Below, piece after piece: positions 12,847 through 25,441 of a DNA stretch of 64,000 nucleotides. The notes beneath the pieces are model-generated. The model was not told the DNA's origin and searched no databases. It saw nothing but the letters and a program-made list of their open reading frames with translations. How positions within the stretch are numbered: the first letter of the stretch is position 1; each line of letters opens with the position of its first letter. The stretch is from NCBI GenBank assembly GCA_025667525.1, contig CM046874.1:425342400-425406399 (forward strand), in the 5' to 3' direction. A program made the position numbers and the translations under genes. Origin of the DNA: Glebionis coronaria (taxonomy: Eukaryota > Streptophyta > Magnoliopsida > Asterales > Asteraceae).

Positions 12847-12910
12847 GGGCAACTGGTTATCACGTTGGTGTGTGAGAGGAGTGGCGCAGGTTCGAGTCCT
12901 GGCCACGTCC
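12847..12910 (+). other. tRNA-like patch with pol III boxes inside LTR
   Basis: GGGCAACTGGTTATCACG is followed by GGCGCAGGTTCGAGTCCTGG. The GGTTCGAGTCC element matches the tRNA B box and sits in a small T-arm-like stem (CAGG/CCTG). TGGTTATCACGTTGG sits where an A box is expected. It is followed by a T-rich tail. It cannot fold into a full tRNA, so it is probably a SINE head or other tRNA-derived fragment fixed in this LTR family. Confidence 0.6.
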
Positions 12911-13158
12911 TTTTTGTTCAAAACTTTTTTTTATATTTTCTTTAAAAACTCAAAACCAGTAACTTATACTATTGTCAAAACACAATCTGTATCACAATTA
13001 AGCTATAATTAATCCAAGTGAAATCAAAAATGTGCCCAGATGAGTAGCTTGCTTAAATGACTGATGAACTCAAAGAACAACGTTTCTTCACAAGTGAAGA
13101 ATGAACAAGAGGAGCTTGTTCATGGTGACTTGTGGGTTTTGATGGACAATGGGGGCAC

Positions 13159-13182
13159 CCCTACACTCAGTTGAGTGTAGGG
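13159..13182. repeat. Perfect LTR palindrome
   Basis: CCCTACACTCA and TGAGTGTAGGG are perfect inverted arms separated by GT. The same palindrome is unchanged in the other LTR at 23012-23035. Confidence 0.9.
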
Positions 13183-15583
13183 AGTCGATTTAAGCACAAA
13201 AGTATACAACTTGCTCACAAGATTAATCACAGCAAGGCCAATTCAAGTCAATGTTAAACAAAATATGGAGTCTGTTGGGACTTGGTTGATGCAAAGTGCA
13301 ATTGGGTGAGATTTTACACCCACAAACTAGCAGAAAACCAACCCAATTCACACACAAACTAAACACAATCCTAAATTAACACATTTTTTACAATTATCCA
13401 AACTTAACTATCAAAAATCACATAATCCAAGCAGTTAAGTAGATACTGGATGTTTAAGCAAATTTCAGCAAAATGTGACAAAGCAAAATCAGTAATATGC
13501 TATCACACTTGAAATAAAATAACAGTAACTCCTACTACTAACCATGTGCATGTATCTAACTTGTTTTAATCCAACATTATGTCACCTAATGCAGTTCAAA
13601 CCATAGACCCAAACACACCTTAATATTTCAGAAAATGGATTTTACAAACCATAAAGCTTTTAAAACTTAACTAAACTGATTAACTAGCACTCAATCATGC
13701 ATATAGGACAGAAACCAACATGTGTAAACTGGTAGACTAGCATGCAAACAAGTATTACACAAAACTCATACACAAAGCAAACTCTTAAGATCAAAGCAAC
13801 AAGTATAAGCAAAGGGAGGGTTCAAGCCCTGGTGGTACCTTGTGGGACCCACATCCGGGCCCCACTATGGCTGCAATGCCATCTCCATTAGCTTATAGCT
13901 AGCTCAAAATGATTAGAAGGATTGCTGATGTAGAGAAGTGGAGCAAATGTCTTCAAACAGAAAAAATAAAACAAAGGAAAATGGAATGGAGATTTATCTT
14001 CAAACCTGCACAATCACACAAGACCAAGAAGAAACTAGGCCAATAAGTTTGTCAATAAGCTCACTGTTAATGAGCTTATTGATGAGCTTATTGCCTTAAG
14101 TTGTTAATAAAAGGAAATGACCAAACATTTTTCACCAAATCTTGACAAACAGAACCTTATACAAACTTAGGATATCAAAAACCTTTTGATATATGAAACT
14201 CAAACACTTCTTGAAACCAGATTAAAAGTACAAGTTTTATGAAAAGACACCCCTTTTCAACAATATGAAAAACGGATTATAACTTTTTCTAAAACTTGAT
14301 CTAAAAATCAATATATGAATAATGGAACACAGATTTTCTTAACTAAAATACCAGCTTTTAAATAAAGAAAATGAATTATATTTTTACCAAAACACCAACT
14401 TTCATTTAACTTAAAAAGGAATTACAATTAAAATTTAGAAAATCTGGAACAAAAGGCTTGCACATGTTGCAAGCTCTTTTTATACTACTCAGTAGAACAT
14501 ACTAGAGTGCTAATAAAATAATGCAAAAACTAAACCCTAGTTCAATGAAAATCCGAGAATGCCCTTGGTCCTTGACTGATTTCTTGGTCAAAATGGGAGT
14601 CTTGTGACATGAGAGTGATAGCCAACTGTTTGATGTGATCTAGGACGTTTATTTGGAGTGGGGGACAAGTAGTATCATCATAATCGTTTATCTTATCGAT
14701 TTGAGGTTTGGGGATGAAAGTGACGCAGCAGGGGAGGTCCCTACTGCTCACATAGGTTGGTTTGGGATGTGTTTTGGGTGTGGGTTTAGGTGAGGTTATG
14801 CTAAATTAGCATTCTGGAAAGTTTAAACCATTTCCCCTTTGGTTTGTGATTAATTGATACTGGAAATTTTTAGGGTTTATGGGGCGAGTTTAATCTGATT
14901 TGGGGTTAATTACATTTAAATTGGGTGTTTAGGAGGGAAGTGATAACTGATTTAATTAATCAGTTATTTAAAGTGGGTGGAGGGTGATGTGGCGAAGGAG
15001 AGAGTTGTGATTGGTGGGTCAACAGGTCAAGGTGAGGTGGCAGGCTGGGATAGGTGGTGATAACTTTGGTTGTCTTGGCGAAAATAGTCCCCCACTTCTC
15101 TTGATGTTGTCATTTGGTAGAAACAGCTAACAACTCTTAAATCCTTCACAACAACTTTGCCAAAGTTGTCAAATATGGCACAAGCATACTTAATACTTTT
15201 ATCAAGGGCTTTTAATGCACAATTTGCATTCTTCAAGGGTTGATCTTGTATTATCTTGATAATTTAGGGACCCAAATGCAACTAGTTAGTATTGCAAGGG
15301 TATAAATTGCCAAGTCTTCAAAAGTTGAAGGACCAATCTTGCAAATCTTCAATTCTTCAAGGTTATTTTTGGAAATTCCATTCTTGGGCCCGGTTCTTTG
15401 TGCGACTTCATTTCCCGTGTTTGTTTTTGCTTGATTCTTGTGATCTTTTTGTCATTCCCTCAATATCCGTACTTAAAATACACAAGCAACAAACACAAGC
15501 ATATGTATGGTTATTTTGATGATATTTTATGTATTTTAAGCCCTATTTGGACGATGAGACTATGTATAAAAGCAGTCTTATCA

Positions 15584-15600
15584 CTCCCCCATACTAAACC
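15584..15600 (-). other. Element D polypurine tract
   Basis: The minus strand reads TTTAGTATGGGGGAG directly before the LTR edge TGATAAG. Two similar words occur further inside at 16967-16980 and 17023-17037. Confidence 0.85.
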
Positions 15601-17490
15601 ATTGTCGTGCCCTCGCGCAATGCTAGAATAAAGTATCGTAGCACCTCCAAAATTCATTTTTATTCACTTTATTGAATGATAAACTACCTACACTACTACT
15701 ATTGCTACTACTTGCGTTTTAGACATAATGTATGATTTTCATCGCAAAATGGGACGTTTAGGTTCATAGAACAAGAACACATGAATGCTTCGTTAGAAAT
15801 AATTTCATCGTCCTCGATTTTCACCCCAATTTCATGCCAAGCGTGCAACAAGATCATTGTCATTATAAGTTAGTAATGCTAACACTACTCATATGCCCTA
15901 ATCACGTACTTATCCTCCCATTTTCCTAAGGTGTATCTCTTATATTTTATTTTGTCTTGAATGTTTCACGAGGATACATTGTTTGACTTATGCGATAATA
16001 GAGATTTAGGTCTAAAAATAGAGTCCTAACGGTGTAACCAAGACCATCAAATCAATAACCCATCCTAATAGACAACGATGTCAAAAGTTGACAAGAAGGA
16101 TCGATAAGCACGATTTTATAACGGTTTTGAACATGAGACTTATTACCAAGACTTTTATACGCCCCCTAACGGAAGGGCCTTATTATCTTTGTTTTACCTC
16201 CATCTTTTATTCAACTTCGCCATGAAGCTTTTATTATGACTTCGGTCTTGCCTTGCCTTTTATTATCCACCTCATCGGTAGTTTTATTAGCCAAAGACGT
16301 ATATCCTCACGCTAAAGCGAATTATGGATCTTTAAAGCTTCGAAGATTAAGGCTTGATTCACTTTCAATTTTGCATAGATTTTTCGGCCTTGTGGGGCTT
16401 CAAATTGTTTGCTTGATTTAGGTGAGCACTTGAAATCTTATTATTGGGTGAAGCTTTTGATTATTTGGGTGCCAATACTTCAAAACCGTGACGCTGACGA
16501 TACCTTAATGTCTTCCCAATTTAATTACATGGAAGCTACTAGAAAAGACTAGAAACCTAACAATCCCAACTAAACCGCTAAGTCAATATTTATTAAGCAA
16601 AAATTATTTACATGCGAAGGGAGAATAAGCAAACAACGAGAACACATGAGTTTTTGAAAGAATACGAGTACTCTACGTTTAGCATAGTAACTTATAATTA
16701 ACCCTATCATTTCTCGTCCTCATTTAAGAGACTTAGCCTAATGTGAAGTTAAGGAACCAAAGCTAAGTGCTCAACACGCACGGTCGAGTCAAAAATTACT
16801 CCTATTCTCGCCATCGGAAAATCTACATTCGTGTCTTCAAACACTTATAAAATATGAGAAAAATTTTAAAATTTGGCCATTTTTAGCCTTATTTTGCAAC
16901 AAAACGATAAACAAAAAGATAAACTTTGGAAAGCGTGAAGGTTTGGCAAGGCAAGTATCTATTCATCCCCCCATACTAAAGTTAAACATTGTCCTTAATG
17001 TTTCGAGTCTAGGGGTGCAAACACCCCCATACTAGAGACGTAGTCGAATGCCTAATCTAGCATGGAAAGGGTGTAACCATTAAATTTAAAGTCGTTTATG
17101 AAGTGTGCTATAAACCTAAGGTTAGAACATCAAAGGATATATCATGGATATTGAGAAAGTCTTCAAAGCAAACGATCGAGTGCTCCCATAAAACGAACAC
17201 GAGAGGATCCAATCGTGAAGATCATGATCGTCTAAAGTCCACAATTCACAAACAACCACGAAACAAAGGTTGGAAGGGCACAAATCCCCTCACATTAAAC
17301 TAATTAGAAAGCAATAATATGTACATGGATAAGCATGGGTTTCCCCCACGAGGCACCTTGTTTTTGATAACCGAGTCAAAAGCTTGACTCGAATCCCCAT
17401 AAATGTGATCATTTAGGGATAATCATGGTATGGTCAATTATTAGTGGGGCTTACATGATAAACAAGGCCCAAAAAAACCGGTATTAAGGA
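15601..17490 (-). other. Element D non-coding region between protease and 3' LTR
   Basis: About 1.9 kb with no recognisable protein on either strand, in the place where pol would be in an autonomous Athila element. It contains two extra polypurine-like words (TATGGGGG, minus strand) at 16967-16980 and 17023-17037. The short open frames here show no family resemblance. Confidence 0.7.
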
Positions 17491-18879
17491 CTAAGTCCTT
17501 TGATGGTGCAAAATACCGGGATCGAAGATGGCGTTCTCGTTTTCATTGGAAAAACAAATCAACGCTACTCCATCATGTGTCAACACAAACCCAAAGGGTT
17601 TAAAGAAAATAGATGAAAAGAAATAGAAGGGTGGGACAATGGGTAAGTCACAAAAACCATGAGCTACTTGAGGTAGACTCGCACCAATCAAATAGAAAGA
17701 TTTTCCATTTATTGCATCGGTGGAAGACCGAGATTTCCCTTTATAAGCAATTCCGGGATCAAATATCTCGTCCTCAGTGGAGAAAGGGGAGGGAACATAA
17801 GGGGCTTCCCCCACACTATGTCCACACAAAGCATCGTCAAAAGGAGAAGACGAGCTTGTAGCACTCAAAACACGAGGCGATGACGGAGTTAACATTGTAG
17901 AAAAATCTTTTAAATCCAATTTAAAATCTTTCCCTTTTTCATCTTTTAAACTCTCCTTATGAAAACCCGACTTGATTATGTCAAAAATATTTGGTGTTTC
18001 TAAAGCAATGTTAGTCACACTAAAAATTCTCAAATTTGAAAACCGTTTTGGTTTTGGTGGTGGTAAGTTATCAAAACGTTTGTCAACAAAGAAAACTTCC
18101 CCATCGGGGTCAACATATTCATCATCCGAAGAATCATTCGTGATTGGAAACGTAGGCTTAACACTCTTAACCTCCACCGGCGGAGGGGACAGAAAATCGC
18201 TTTTATCATCAACTTCTAAAACTCTTTTTGAAATCCTTTTACAAATGTTTTTGATGGGACTAACATTGTTCAAAGACGTGATAGAGTACACATGAGAAAG
18301 TGTGGAGTTTTGAGTTGCATTTATGACGAGTTCTTCCTCATTGAAATGAAGAGTGATTTTCCTAGCATGCACATCGATAAGTGCTCTCGAGGTATCCGAA
18401 AATGATCGACCTAAAATTAGAGGAACTTTAGGATCGATGGGAATGTCAACAACGATAAAGTCTACGGGATAGTAGAACTTTCCAACTTTCATGAAGACGT
18501 CCTCGGCTACTCCACAAGCTAGAATCGTAGAATGATCGGCCATCTCGATTGACATTCTTGAAGGAGTGAGATTGGGAAGATTGAGCGACTTAAAAATCTC
18601 AAGAGGCATCAAATTAATACTAGCACCAAGATCGGCCAAGGCGTAGCATTCCTCCATATCTTGTATTGCACATGGTATTAAAAATTTACCGGGATCACCG
18701 ACTTTTTGAGGTATGCGGCTAAGAAAAACCGAAGAACAACTAGACGACATTTGCAATTTCTCTTTGTTATTCAACATACTTTTAAAGTTTACGGCAAATC
18801 GAGGCATCATGACCAAGGCGTCGGCGAAACTTATATTAAAATGCAAGTCACGAAACATTTTCATAAAAAGTTCAAATTA
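17491..18879 (-). pseudogene. Element D aspartic protease with long C-terminal extension
   Basis: 457-codon minus-strand frame. The Athila-type protease core lies at about residues 52-175: IPQKVGDPGKFLIPC, the active-site stretch ADLGASINLMP, then the MADHSTI, VDFIVVDIP and VPLILGRSF landmarks. About 280 further residues follow, acidic and serine/proline-rich with no domain I recognise, and the frame stops at 17491. In complete Athila polyproteins reverse transcriptase begins soon after this point; none is present here. An in-frame stop at 18877-18879 separates it from the gag tail upstream, which may be decay. The core residues (D-L-G-A-S, ILGR) look intact. Confidence 0.88.
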
Positions 18880-20739
18880 ATAATTATTTCGTTCTTGTGC
18901 CTTTTCCTTGTTTCGTCTTGAAGGGTAAGGTAAGGGTGGTGTGGGTTGGGGCATAGGCAACGGCCTTGGAATCTCGGGTTCCACTATTGGTATTGGTTCA
19001 ACCGTAGGTGTGGTTTGAGCGGTACTTCGTGGGCTTGGAATTTGCTCCTTTTCTACCACCACCTCGGGTTCTTTCTCTTTTTCCTTCTCCGTAGAAGTAC
19101 TTGGACGAGAAATGGGTTCTTTGAAAGTTTTACCACTACGAGTAGTAATAACCTTCAATTCTCCTTTCGGGTTTACGATGGTATCACTAGGAAGACCACC
19201 CGAAGAAGAAGGTTTACACATGATAGCTTCAAACATTTTTCCCATTCGATCTTCAAACTTAGATTGCCTAGCATCCGCTTTTAACAATTCTTGCTTAATC
19301 TCATGTTGACCTTGCTCCATTTTTTGTTGATTTTGTTGGAGACGTTGAACATTTCCTTCCATTTTATTAGCATGAGTCTTAAGTTCATTAGCAAGTTCGT
19401 TTTTAAGCTCGTTTTTCAACTCGGATCTTAAGCTAACCATTTCACGTTGCATATTATCAAACTTAGCATCGTTTGCTTTAGCATAATTCAAAAATTCTCC
19501 TTGAAGATTTTTGGTGTGATCATTTTGAAAACCTTGTGTGGTAGTTTGAAAATCACAGTTTTGGTTTTGGTTTGAAATTTTCCCATTTCCACTTTGATAA
19601 TTACCCTTGTTGTACTTACGTTGATTTCCTTGATAAGCACCACTTTGATTGTTGTTTCGATAGTTGTTAGCATTTTGATTTTGTGGATCTTGATTTGGGC
19701 GGGAACCTTGACCGTTTTGGTTATAAGTTCCCGTGGCTACATAAGCATTCGAAGTGTTACCATCCGCGGTAATGCACTCGGAAAATCATGAGCTCCACCA
19801 CACGAAATACAACTCTTGGCAACCGCCTTAACCGATGCGGAATTCAAAGCATCTTGTGCTTTCCAATGAGTCATAAGAGTCGAAAACCTATCGAAAAACC
19901 GATTCTCCTCATTTGCTTCATCTTGCAAGGCACTCGTGTTACGAGACGACGATGAACCCATAGTGGCAACACTCGGTGTGTTACGAGGGCTATAAACTTT
20001 AGACCTATTCTCAATGATTTTCAAAGCCTCATCGGTTGTTTTGCATAAAAAATTACCACCCACGACGGCATTTAGGTAATCTCGTTCATGATCATTAAGC
20101 CCATTATAAAAAGTGTCAATTTGATGCAATTCGGAAAAATCATGGTGTGGACATTCATGTAACATTTCTTTAAACCTTTCCCAAGCCATTGAAAAACTTT
20201 CATTAGACCTTTGAGTAAATCGTGAAATCTCGTTTTTCAAATGTGTTGTTTTAGATGGTGGAAAAAATTGATTCACAAATTTAGAAACGAGATCACCCCA
20301 CATCAAAATCGAATTTGGGGGTTCTTTCTGGAGCCATATATTGGCGGGTCCATCTAACGAGTATGGAAACAACATCATCTTAATGGCATCGTGTGGTACA
20401 TCCTTAAACTTGCTTGTCGCGTGAGACGATTAAATTGCCTAATGTGATAATGTGGGTTGTCTTTTTCGTGTCCGCGAAACTTGTTGGCTTGAAGCATAGA
20501 CATTAAACCCGTCTTGATCTCGAAGTTCTCCGCAAGGATGGCGGGAATCACAATGGCCTCTCCAAAACCCTCGGTGGGTGCTTGAAGCAACTCCATCATA
20601 GTACGATTAGCCATGATAGCTTCTTGTTCTACAATAGGTTCCTCACTTGGAGTCTCTTCACTAGAAAGATTAGGAGTAGGTGTTGATTCCTTTTTGTTTT
20701 TCGTTTACGTGCACGTCTTGCTTGATTACGAGTAAGCAT
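18877..20739 (-). pseudogene. Element D gag
   Basis: Gag begins at ATG 20737-20739 (MLTRNQARRARKRK, a basic N-terminus shared in style with the gag of element G). It continues through frames ending at 20614, 20378 and 19491. Landmarks are FRGHEKDNPHYHIRQF, GPANIWLQKEP and ISRFTQRSNESFSMAWERFKEML with CPHH, typical of Athila gag. A coiled-coil-like stretch rich in Glu, Lys, Leu and Gln lies near 19260-19480, then a proline-rich tail (18890-19030). The capsid part shows at least two frame changes (near 20640-20680 and 20375-20400) and one near 19740-19780. It has a partial C-x2-C-x3-H knuckle (CISCGGAH), the last Cys lost at a frame break. Confidence 0.85.
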
Positions 20740-21466
20740 AAACGTCACGTACAACGTGGGGATGAGCAAAGAAGATTTTTTTTGGTGTTTTTAACTTTTT
20801 CAATTTTTTTTGGATTTTTGATTGTTTTTACTTTTTTTGGATTTTAGAATTGTATTAAGTAGACAAAAATCTACAAATCTCCTCCTTAATCAAATCTCTT
20901 GATTAAAGAAGCCTCAAGGAATGAAAACGATCACGTGAAGTGAACGCCTTCGATGACTTTAGAACGTTGGTGGAACACCAAAACGTTCAAGAGGGTTTAA
21001 TCAAATAAAACAAAGAAAGTATATATGATACTTAATAATACTTTAGGCGGCAAAACCCTCGATTAGCTCTCAAAATCAAATACTCACAAGCAAGCGGGGA
21101 AATGAGGCGGCGGGAAGCACTTAAGAGCCTTTTTCCTTAGGATATATTTTATAATATCCGCCTTATACCCACCTTATAGTTTGTATTTTTCAAAATCGAG
21201 CTTCTCGAAAGTATTTATCTATTTTTGCCTTTTTTCTTTGGTTTGAGATTCGAATACAATGATTGGGTAATGACCTCCCAACTCAAGGTTGTGATTTCTC
21301 ACGTATTTGGAGTACTTGTGAATTTATTGTTCTACGTATACAATATAGTAATAGTATTCACAAAAAACGAAAAACCGATAATACGTATTAGTAGAGTGCT
21401 ACTAATACAAATACTATTATGGCTATATATAAAAACAACAATTGCCATATCAAAACACAACACGCC
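20740..21466 (-). other. Element D untranslated leader
   Basis: About 730 bp between primer site and gag start. AT-rich, with T-runs near 20775-20850. No protein or repeat recognised. Confidence 0.6.
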
Positions 21467-21484
21467 TCCCCGGCAGCGGCGCCA
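21467..21484 (-). other. Element D primer-binding site (tRNA-Asp)
   Basis: The minus strand reads TGGCGCCGCTGCCGGGGA three bases inside the LTR edge. It complements the 3' end of plant tRNA-Asp with at most one mismatch. The same sequence is used by element G at 60540-60557. Confidence 0.9.
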
Positions 21485-21487
21485 AAA

Positions 21488-24400
21488 TGATGGTTGAGTT
21501 TTTGTATACCCTTTAGGAAAAGAGTACCAAAATAGGGTAAGCACGACGATTTAGGAAAACCGTGTACAAAAGACCCTAAAATGAGTTCGTTCTCGAGGAG
21601 GCTAGTGCGTTGTGTTAAGAGATGATTAACTTTGTGATTTTACTGTTATGAGAAAAGAAAATAGAAATGGGGTAAGAAGAGAATGACGGTTACGATGTCG
21701 AATTAAACTAAGACGAAAAAGGTGTACACGTAAAACCGTAAAAAGCACCAAAATTGAAAAATTTACCCTAAAAATTCCTAAAAATCACTAAAAATCCACA
21801 AAAATATTCTAAGAGTTTATAAAAATCCAAACTTGCCAAAACCTTTTACTTAATTAAATATTAACTTTTTAATGCTAATTAAAGCCCTAAAAATCAATAT
21901 TAACTAATAAAAAGTCCCAATCAAGATCTTAAAGTTTGTAAACCTTTAAAATAACCTAATTAAGCTAAAAAGTATTTTTCAAAATTTTAAAACCACTAAA
22001 AACTATTTTTAAACAATTAAAAACTATTAAAAGCTATAAAAACTTAAAATAATTATAAAAATAAATCTAAGGACAATGAAAATATTCTAAAAGTTGCAAA
22101 ACTCCTAACTTTATATATTTGAACTAGGAAAAATGAAAAAAGTAGAAAAAACTAACTTTCAATTTTTAATAATAAAATAATAATAAAATAATATAAAAAA
22201 TTCAAAGTTTATGAAAAAAATCTAAAAAATTACCAAAAATCTAGAAAAATGTAACTAAGACAGAAATGCAAACAAAAGTTTCCAAAACCTTTTTAATAAT
22301 TTTATATTAATATTTAAAGTTGATCAAAAACCCTAAAATCATATAAAATCAAAAATAAGTTAGTTTGAAAAATTTAATTGATGTAAACCTCAAAAATACT
22401 ATTAAAAACTTAAAAACTATTTTTCTAGATTTTTAAAACACTTTTTTCTATTTTTTTATTTACTTTCTAAAATTAAAACTTAAAATATTCCTAATAAATT
22501 AACTATTCACGTGAAAAATAATATTTTTAAGCCAAAAAATCCTAAACCTGATAAAGAACAAGGGAAAAATGCTAAATGGTGAAAAGCTAAAACAAATAAG
22601 CTACAAACAGCTTATTACTAAACTGCTTGAACAAATAAGCTACAAACACAAACACTTTAAGTATATAACAAACCAAGTGATAACAGTCAAAGACCCTAGG
22701 GCAACTGGTTATCACGTTGGTGTGTGAGAGGAGTGGCGCAGGTTTGAGTCCTGGCCACGTCCTTTTTGTTCAAAACTTTTTTTTTATATTTTCTTTAAAA
22801 ACTCAAAACCAGTAACTTATACTACTCTCAGAACACAATCTGTATCAAAATTAAGCTAGAATTAATCCAAATGAAATAAAAAATGTGCCCAGATGAGTAG
22901 CTTGCTTAAATGACTGATGAACTCAAAGAACAACGTTTCTTCACAAGTGAAGAATGAACAAGAGGAGCTTGTTTATGGTGATTTGTGGGTTTTGATGGAC
23001 AATGGGGGCACCCCTACACTCAGTTGAGTGTAGGGAGTCGATTTAAGAACAAAAGTATACAACTTGCTCACAAGATTAATCACACCAAGGCCAATTCAAG
23101 TCACTGTTAAACAAAATATGGGGTCTATTGGGACTTTGCTGATGCAAAGTGCAATTGGGTGAGATTCTACACCCACAAACTAGCAGAAAACCAACCCAAT
23201 TCACACACAAACTTAACACAATCCTAAATTAACACATTTTTTACAACTATCCAAACTTAACTGTCAAAAATCACATAATCCAAGCAGTTAAGTAGATACT
23301 GGATGTTTAAGCAAATTTCAGCAAAATGTGACAAAGCAAAATCAGTAATATGCTATCACACTTGAAATAAACTAACAGTAACTCCTACTACTAACCATGT
23401 GCATGTATCTAACTTGTTTTAATCCAACATTATGTCACCTAATGCAGTTCAATCCATAGACCCAAACACACCTTAATATTTCAGAAAATGGATTTTACAA
23501 ACCAAAAAGCTTTTAAAACTTAACTAAACTGATTAACTAGCACTCAATCATGCATATAGGACAGAAACCAACATGTGTAAACTGGTAGACTAGCATGCAA
23601 ACAAGTATTACACAAAACTCATACACAAAGCAAACTCTTAAGATCAAAGCAACAAGTATAAGCAAAGGGAGGGTTCAAGCCCTGGTGGTACCTTGTGGGA
23701 CCCACATCCGGGCCCCACTATGGCTGCAATGCTATCTCCATTAGCTTATAGCTAGCTCAAAATGATTAAAAGGATTGCTGATGTAGAGAAGTGGAGCAAA
23801 TGTCTTCAAACAGAAAAAATAAAACAAAGGAAAATGGAATGGAGATTTATCTTCAAACCTGCACAATCACCACAAGACCAAGAAGAAACTAGGCCAATAA
23901 GTTTGTCAATAAGCTCACTGTTAATGAGCTTATTGATGAGCTTATTGCCTTAAGTTGTTAATAAAAGGAAATGACCAAAGATGTTTCACCAAATCTTGAC
24001 AAACAGAACCTTATACAAACTTAGGATATCAAAAACCTTTTGATATATGAAACTCAAACACTTCTTGAAACCAGATTAAAAGTACAAGTTTTATGAAAAG
24101 ACACCCCTTTTCAACAATATGAAAAACGGATTATAACTTTTTCTAAAACTTGATCTAAAAATCAATAGATGAATAATGGAACACAGATTTTCTTAACTAA
24201 AATACCAGCTTTTAAGTAAAGAAAAGGAATTATATTTTTACCAAAACACCAACTTTCATTTAACTTAAAAAGGAATTACAATTAAAATTTAGAAAATCTG
24301 GAACAAAAGGCTGCACATGTTGCAAGCTCTTTTTATACTACTCAGTAGAACATACTAGAGTGCTAATAAAATAATGCAAAAACTAAACCCTAGTTCAATG

Positions 24401-25436
24401 AAAATCCGAGAATGCCCTTGGTCCTTGACTGATTTCTTGGTCAAAATGGGAGTCTTGTGACATGAGAGTGATAGCCAGCTGTTTGATGTGATCTAGGACA
24501 TTTATTTGGAGTGGGGGACAAGTAGTATCATCATAATCGTTCATCTTGTCGATTTGGGGTTTGGGGATGAAAGTGACGCAGCAGGGGAGGTCCCTACTGC
24601 TCACATGGGTTGGTTTGGGATGTGTTTTGGGTGTGGGTTTAGGTGAGGTTATGCTAAATTATCATTCTGGAAAGTTTAAACCATTTCCCCTTTGATTTAT
24701 GATTAATTGATACTAGAAATTTTTAGGGTTTATGGGGCGAGTTTAATCTGATTTGGGGTTAATTACATTTAAATTGGGTGTTTAGGAGGTAAGTGATAAC
24801 TGATTTAATTAATCAGTTATTTAAAGTGGGTGGGGGGTGATGTGGCGAAGGAGAGAGTTGTGATTGGTGGGTCAACAGGTCAAGGTGAGGTGGCAGGCTG
24901 GGATAGGTGGTGATAACTTTGGTTGTCTTGGCGAAAATAGTCCCCCACTTCTCTTGATGTTGTCATTTGGTAGAAACAGCTAACAACTCTTAAATCCTTC
25001 ACAACAATTTTGCCAAAGTTGTCAAATATGGCACAAGCTCACTTAATACTTTTATCAAGGGCTTTTAATGCACAATTTGCATTCTTCAAGGGTTGATCTT
25101 GTATTATCTTGATAATTTAGGGACCCAAATGCAACTAGTCGGTATTGCAAGGGTATAAATTGCCAAGTCTTCAAAAGATGAAGGACCAATCTTGCCAATC
25201 TTCAATTCTTCAAGGGTATTTTTGGAAATTCCATTCTTGGGCCCGGTTCTTTGTGCGACTTCAATTCTCGTGTTTGTTTTTGCTTGATTCTTGTGATCTT
25301 TTTGTCATTCCCTCAATATCTATACCTAAAATACACAAGCAACAAACATAAGCATATGTATGGGTATTTTGATGATATTTTATGTATTTTAAGCCCTATT
25401 TGGACTATGAGACTATGTATAAAAGCAGTCTCATTA
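21488..25436 (-). repeat. Element D 5' LTR (3.9 kb)
   Basis: Collinear with 11655-15583. Its outer edge has drifted: the minus strand starts TAATGAGACTG where the sister LTR has TGATAAGACTG. The tRNA-like patch is present at 22699-22762, but its B box reads GGTTTGAGTCC (a C-to-T change at a CpG). Confidence 0.95.
22699..22762 (+). other. tRNA-like patch, 5' LTR copy
   Basis: Second copy of the patch at 12847-12910. The B-box CpG is lost (TTCGA to TTTGA), the expected effect of cytosine methylation and deamination; the A-box-like part is unchanged. Confidence 0.6.
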
Positions 25437-25441
25437 AGGTT

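Larger units (their letters stand above)
11655..15583 (-). repeat. Element D 3' LTR (3.9 kb)
   Basis: On the minus strand it starts TGATAAGACTG and ends CAACCATCA. It is collinear with 21488-25436, with scattered substitutions and small indels. It is non-coding, very A-rich in the left third, and includes a tRNA-like patch (12847-12910), a perfect 11-bp palindrome (13159-13182) and an inverted AATAAGCTCA/TGAGCTTATT cluster near 14050-14095. Confidence 0.95.
11655..25436 (-). mobile_element. Element D: Athila-like gypsy element with only gag and protease
   Basis: 13,782 bp flanked by the 5-bp duplication AGGTT (11650-11654 and 25437-25441). The LTRs are 3929 bp (left) and 3949 bp (right). The primer site at 21467-21484 fits tRNA-Asp. 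The polypurine tract is at 15584-15600, and gag and protease lie at 17491-20739 on the minus strand. The internal part is only 5.9 kb and shows no reverse transcriptase, RNase H or integrase. The Athila lineage usually encodes all of these, so this copy must depend on enzymes from another element. The youngest visible layer of the left-hand nest. Confidence 0.92.

Noticed and set aside
12847..12910. Functional tRNA gene
   Set aside because: No acceptor stem, no proper anticodon arm and a decayed second copy in the other LTR. Only the B box and T-arm-like stem fit.
16236..16421. Small plus-strand frame in element D as a possible extra gene
   Set aside because: Antisense to the element, short and without motif; probably chance in an open AT-rich stretch.
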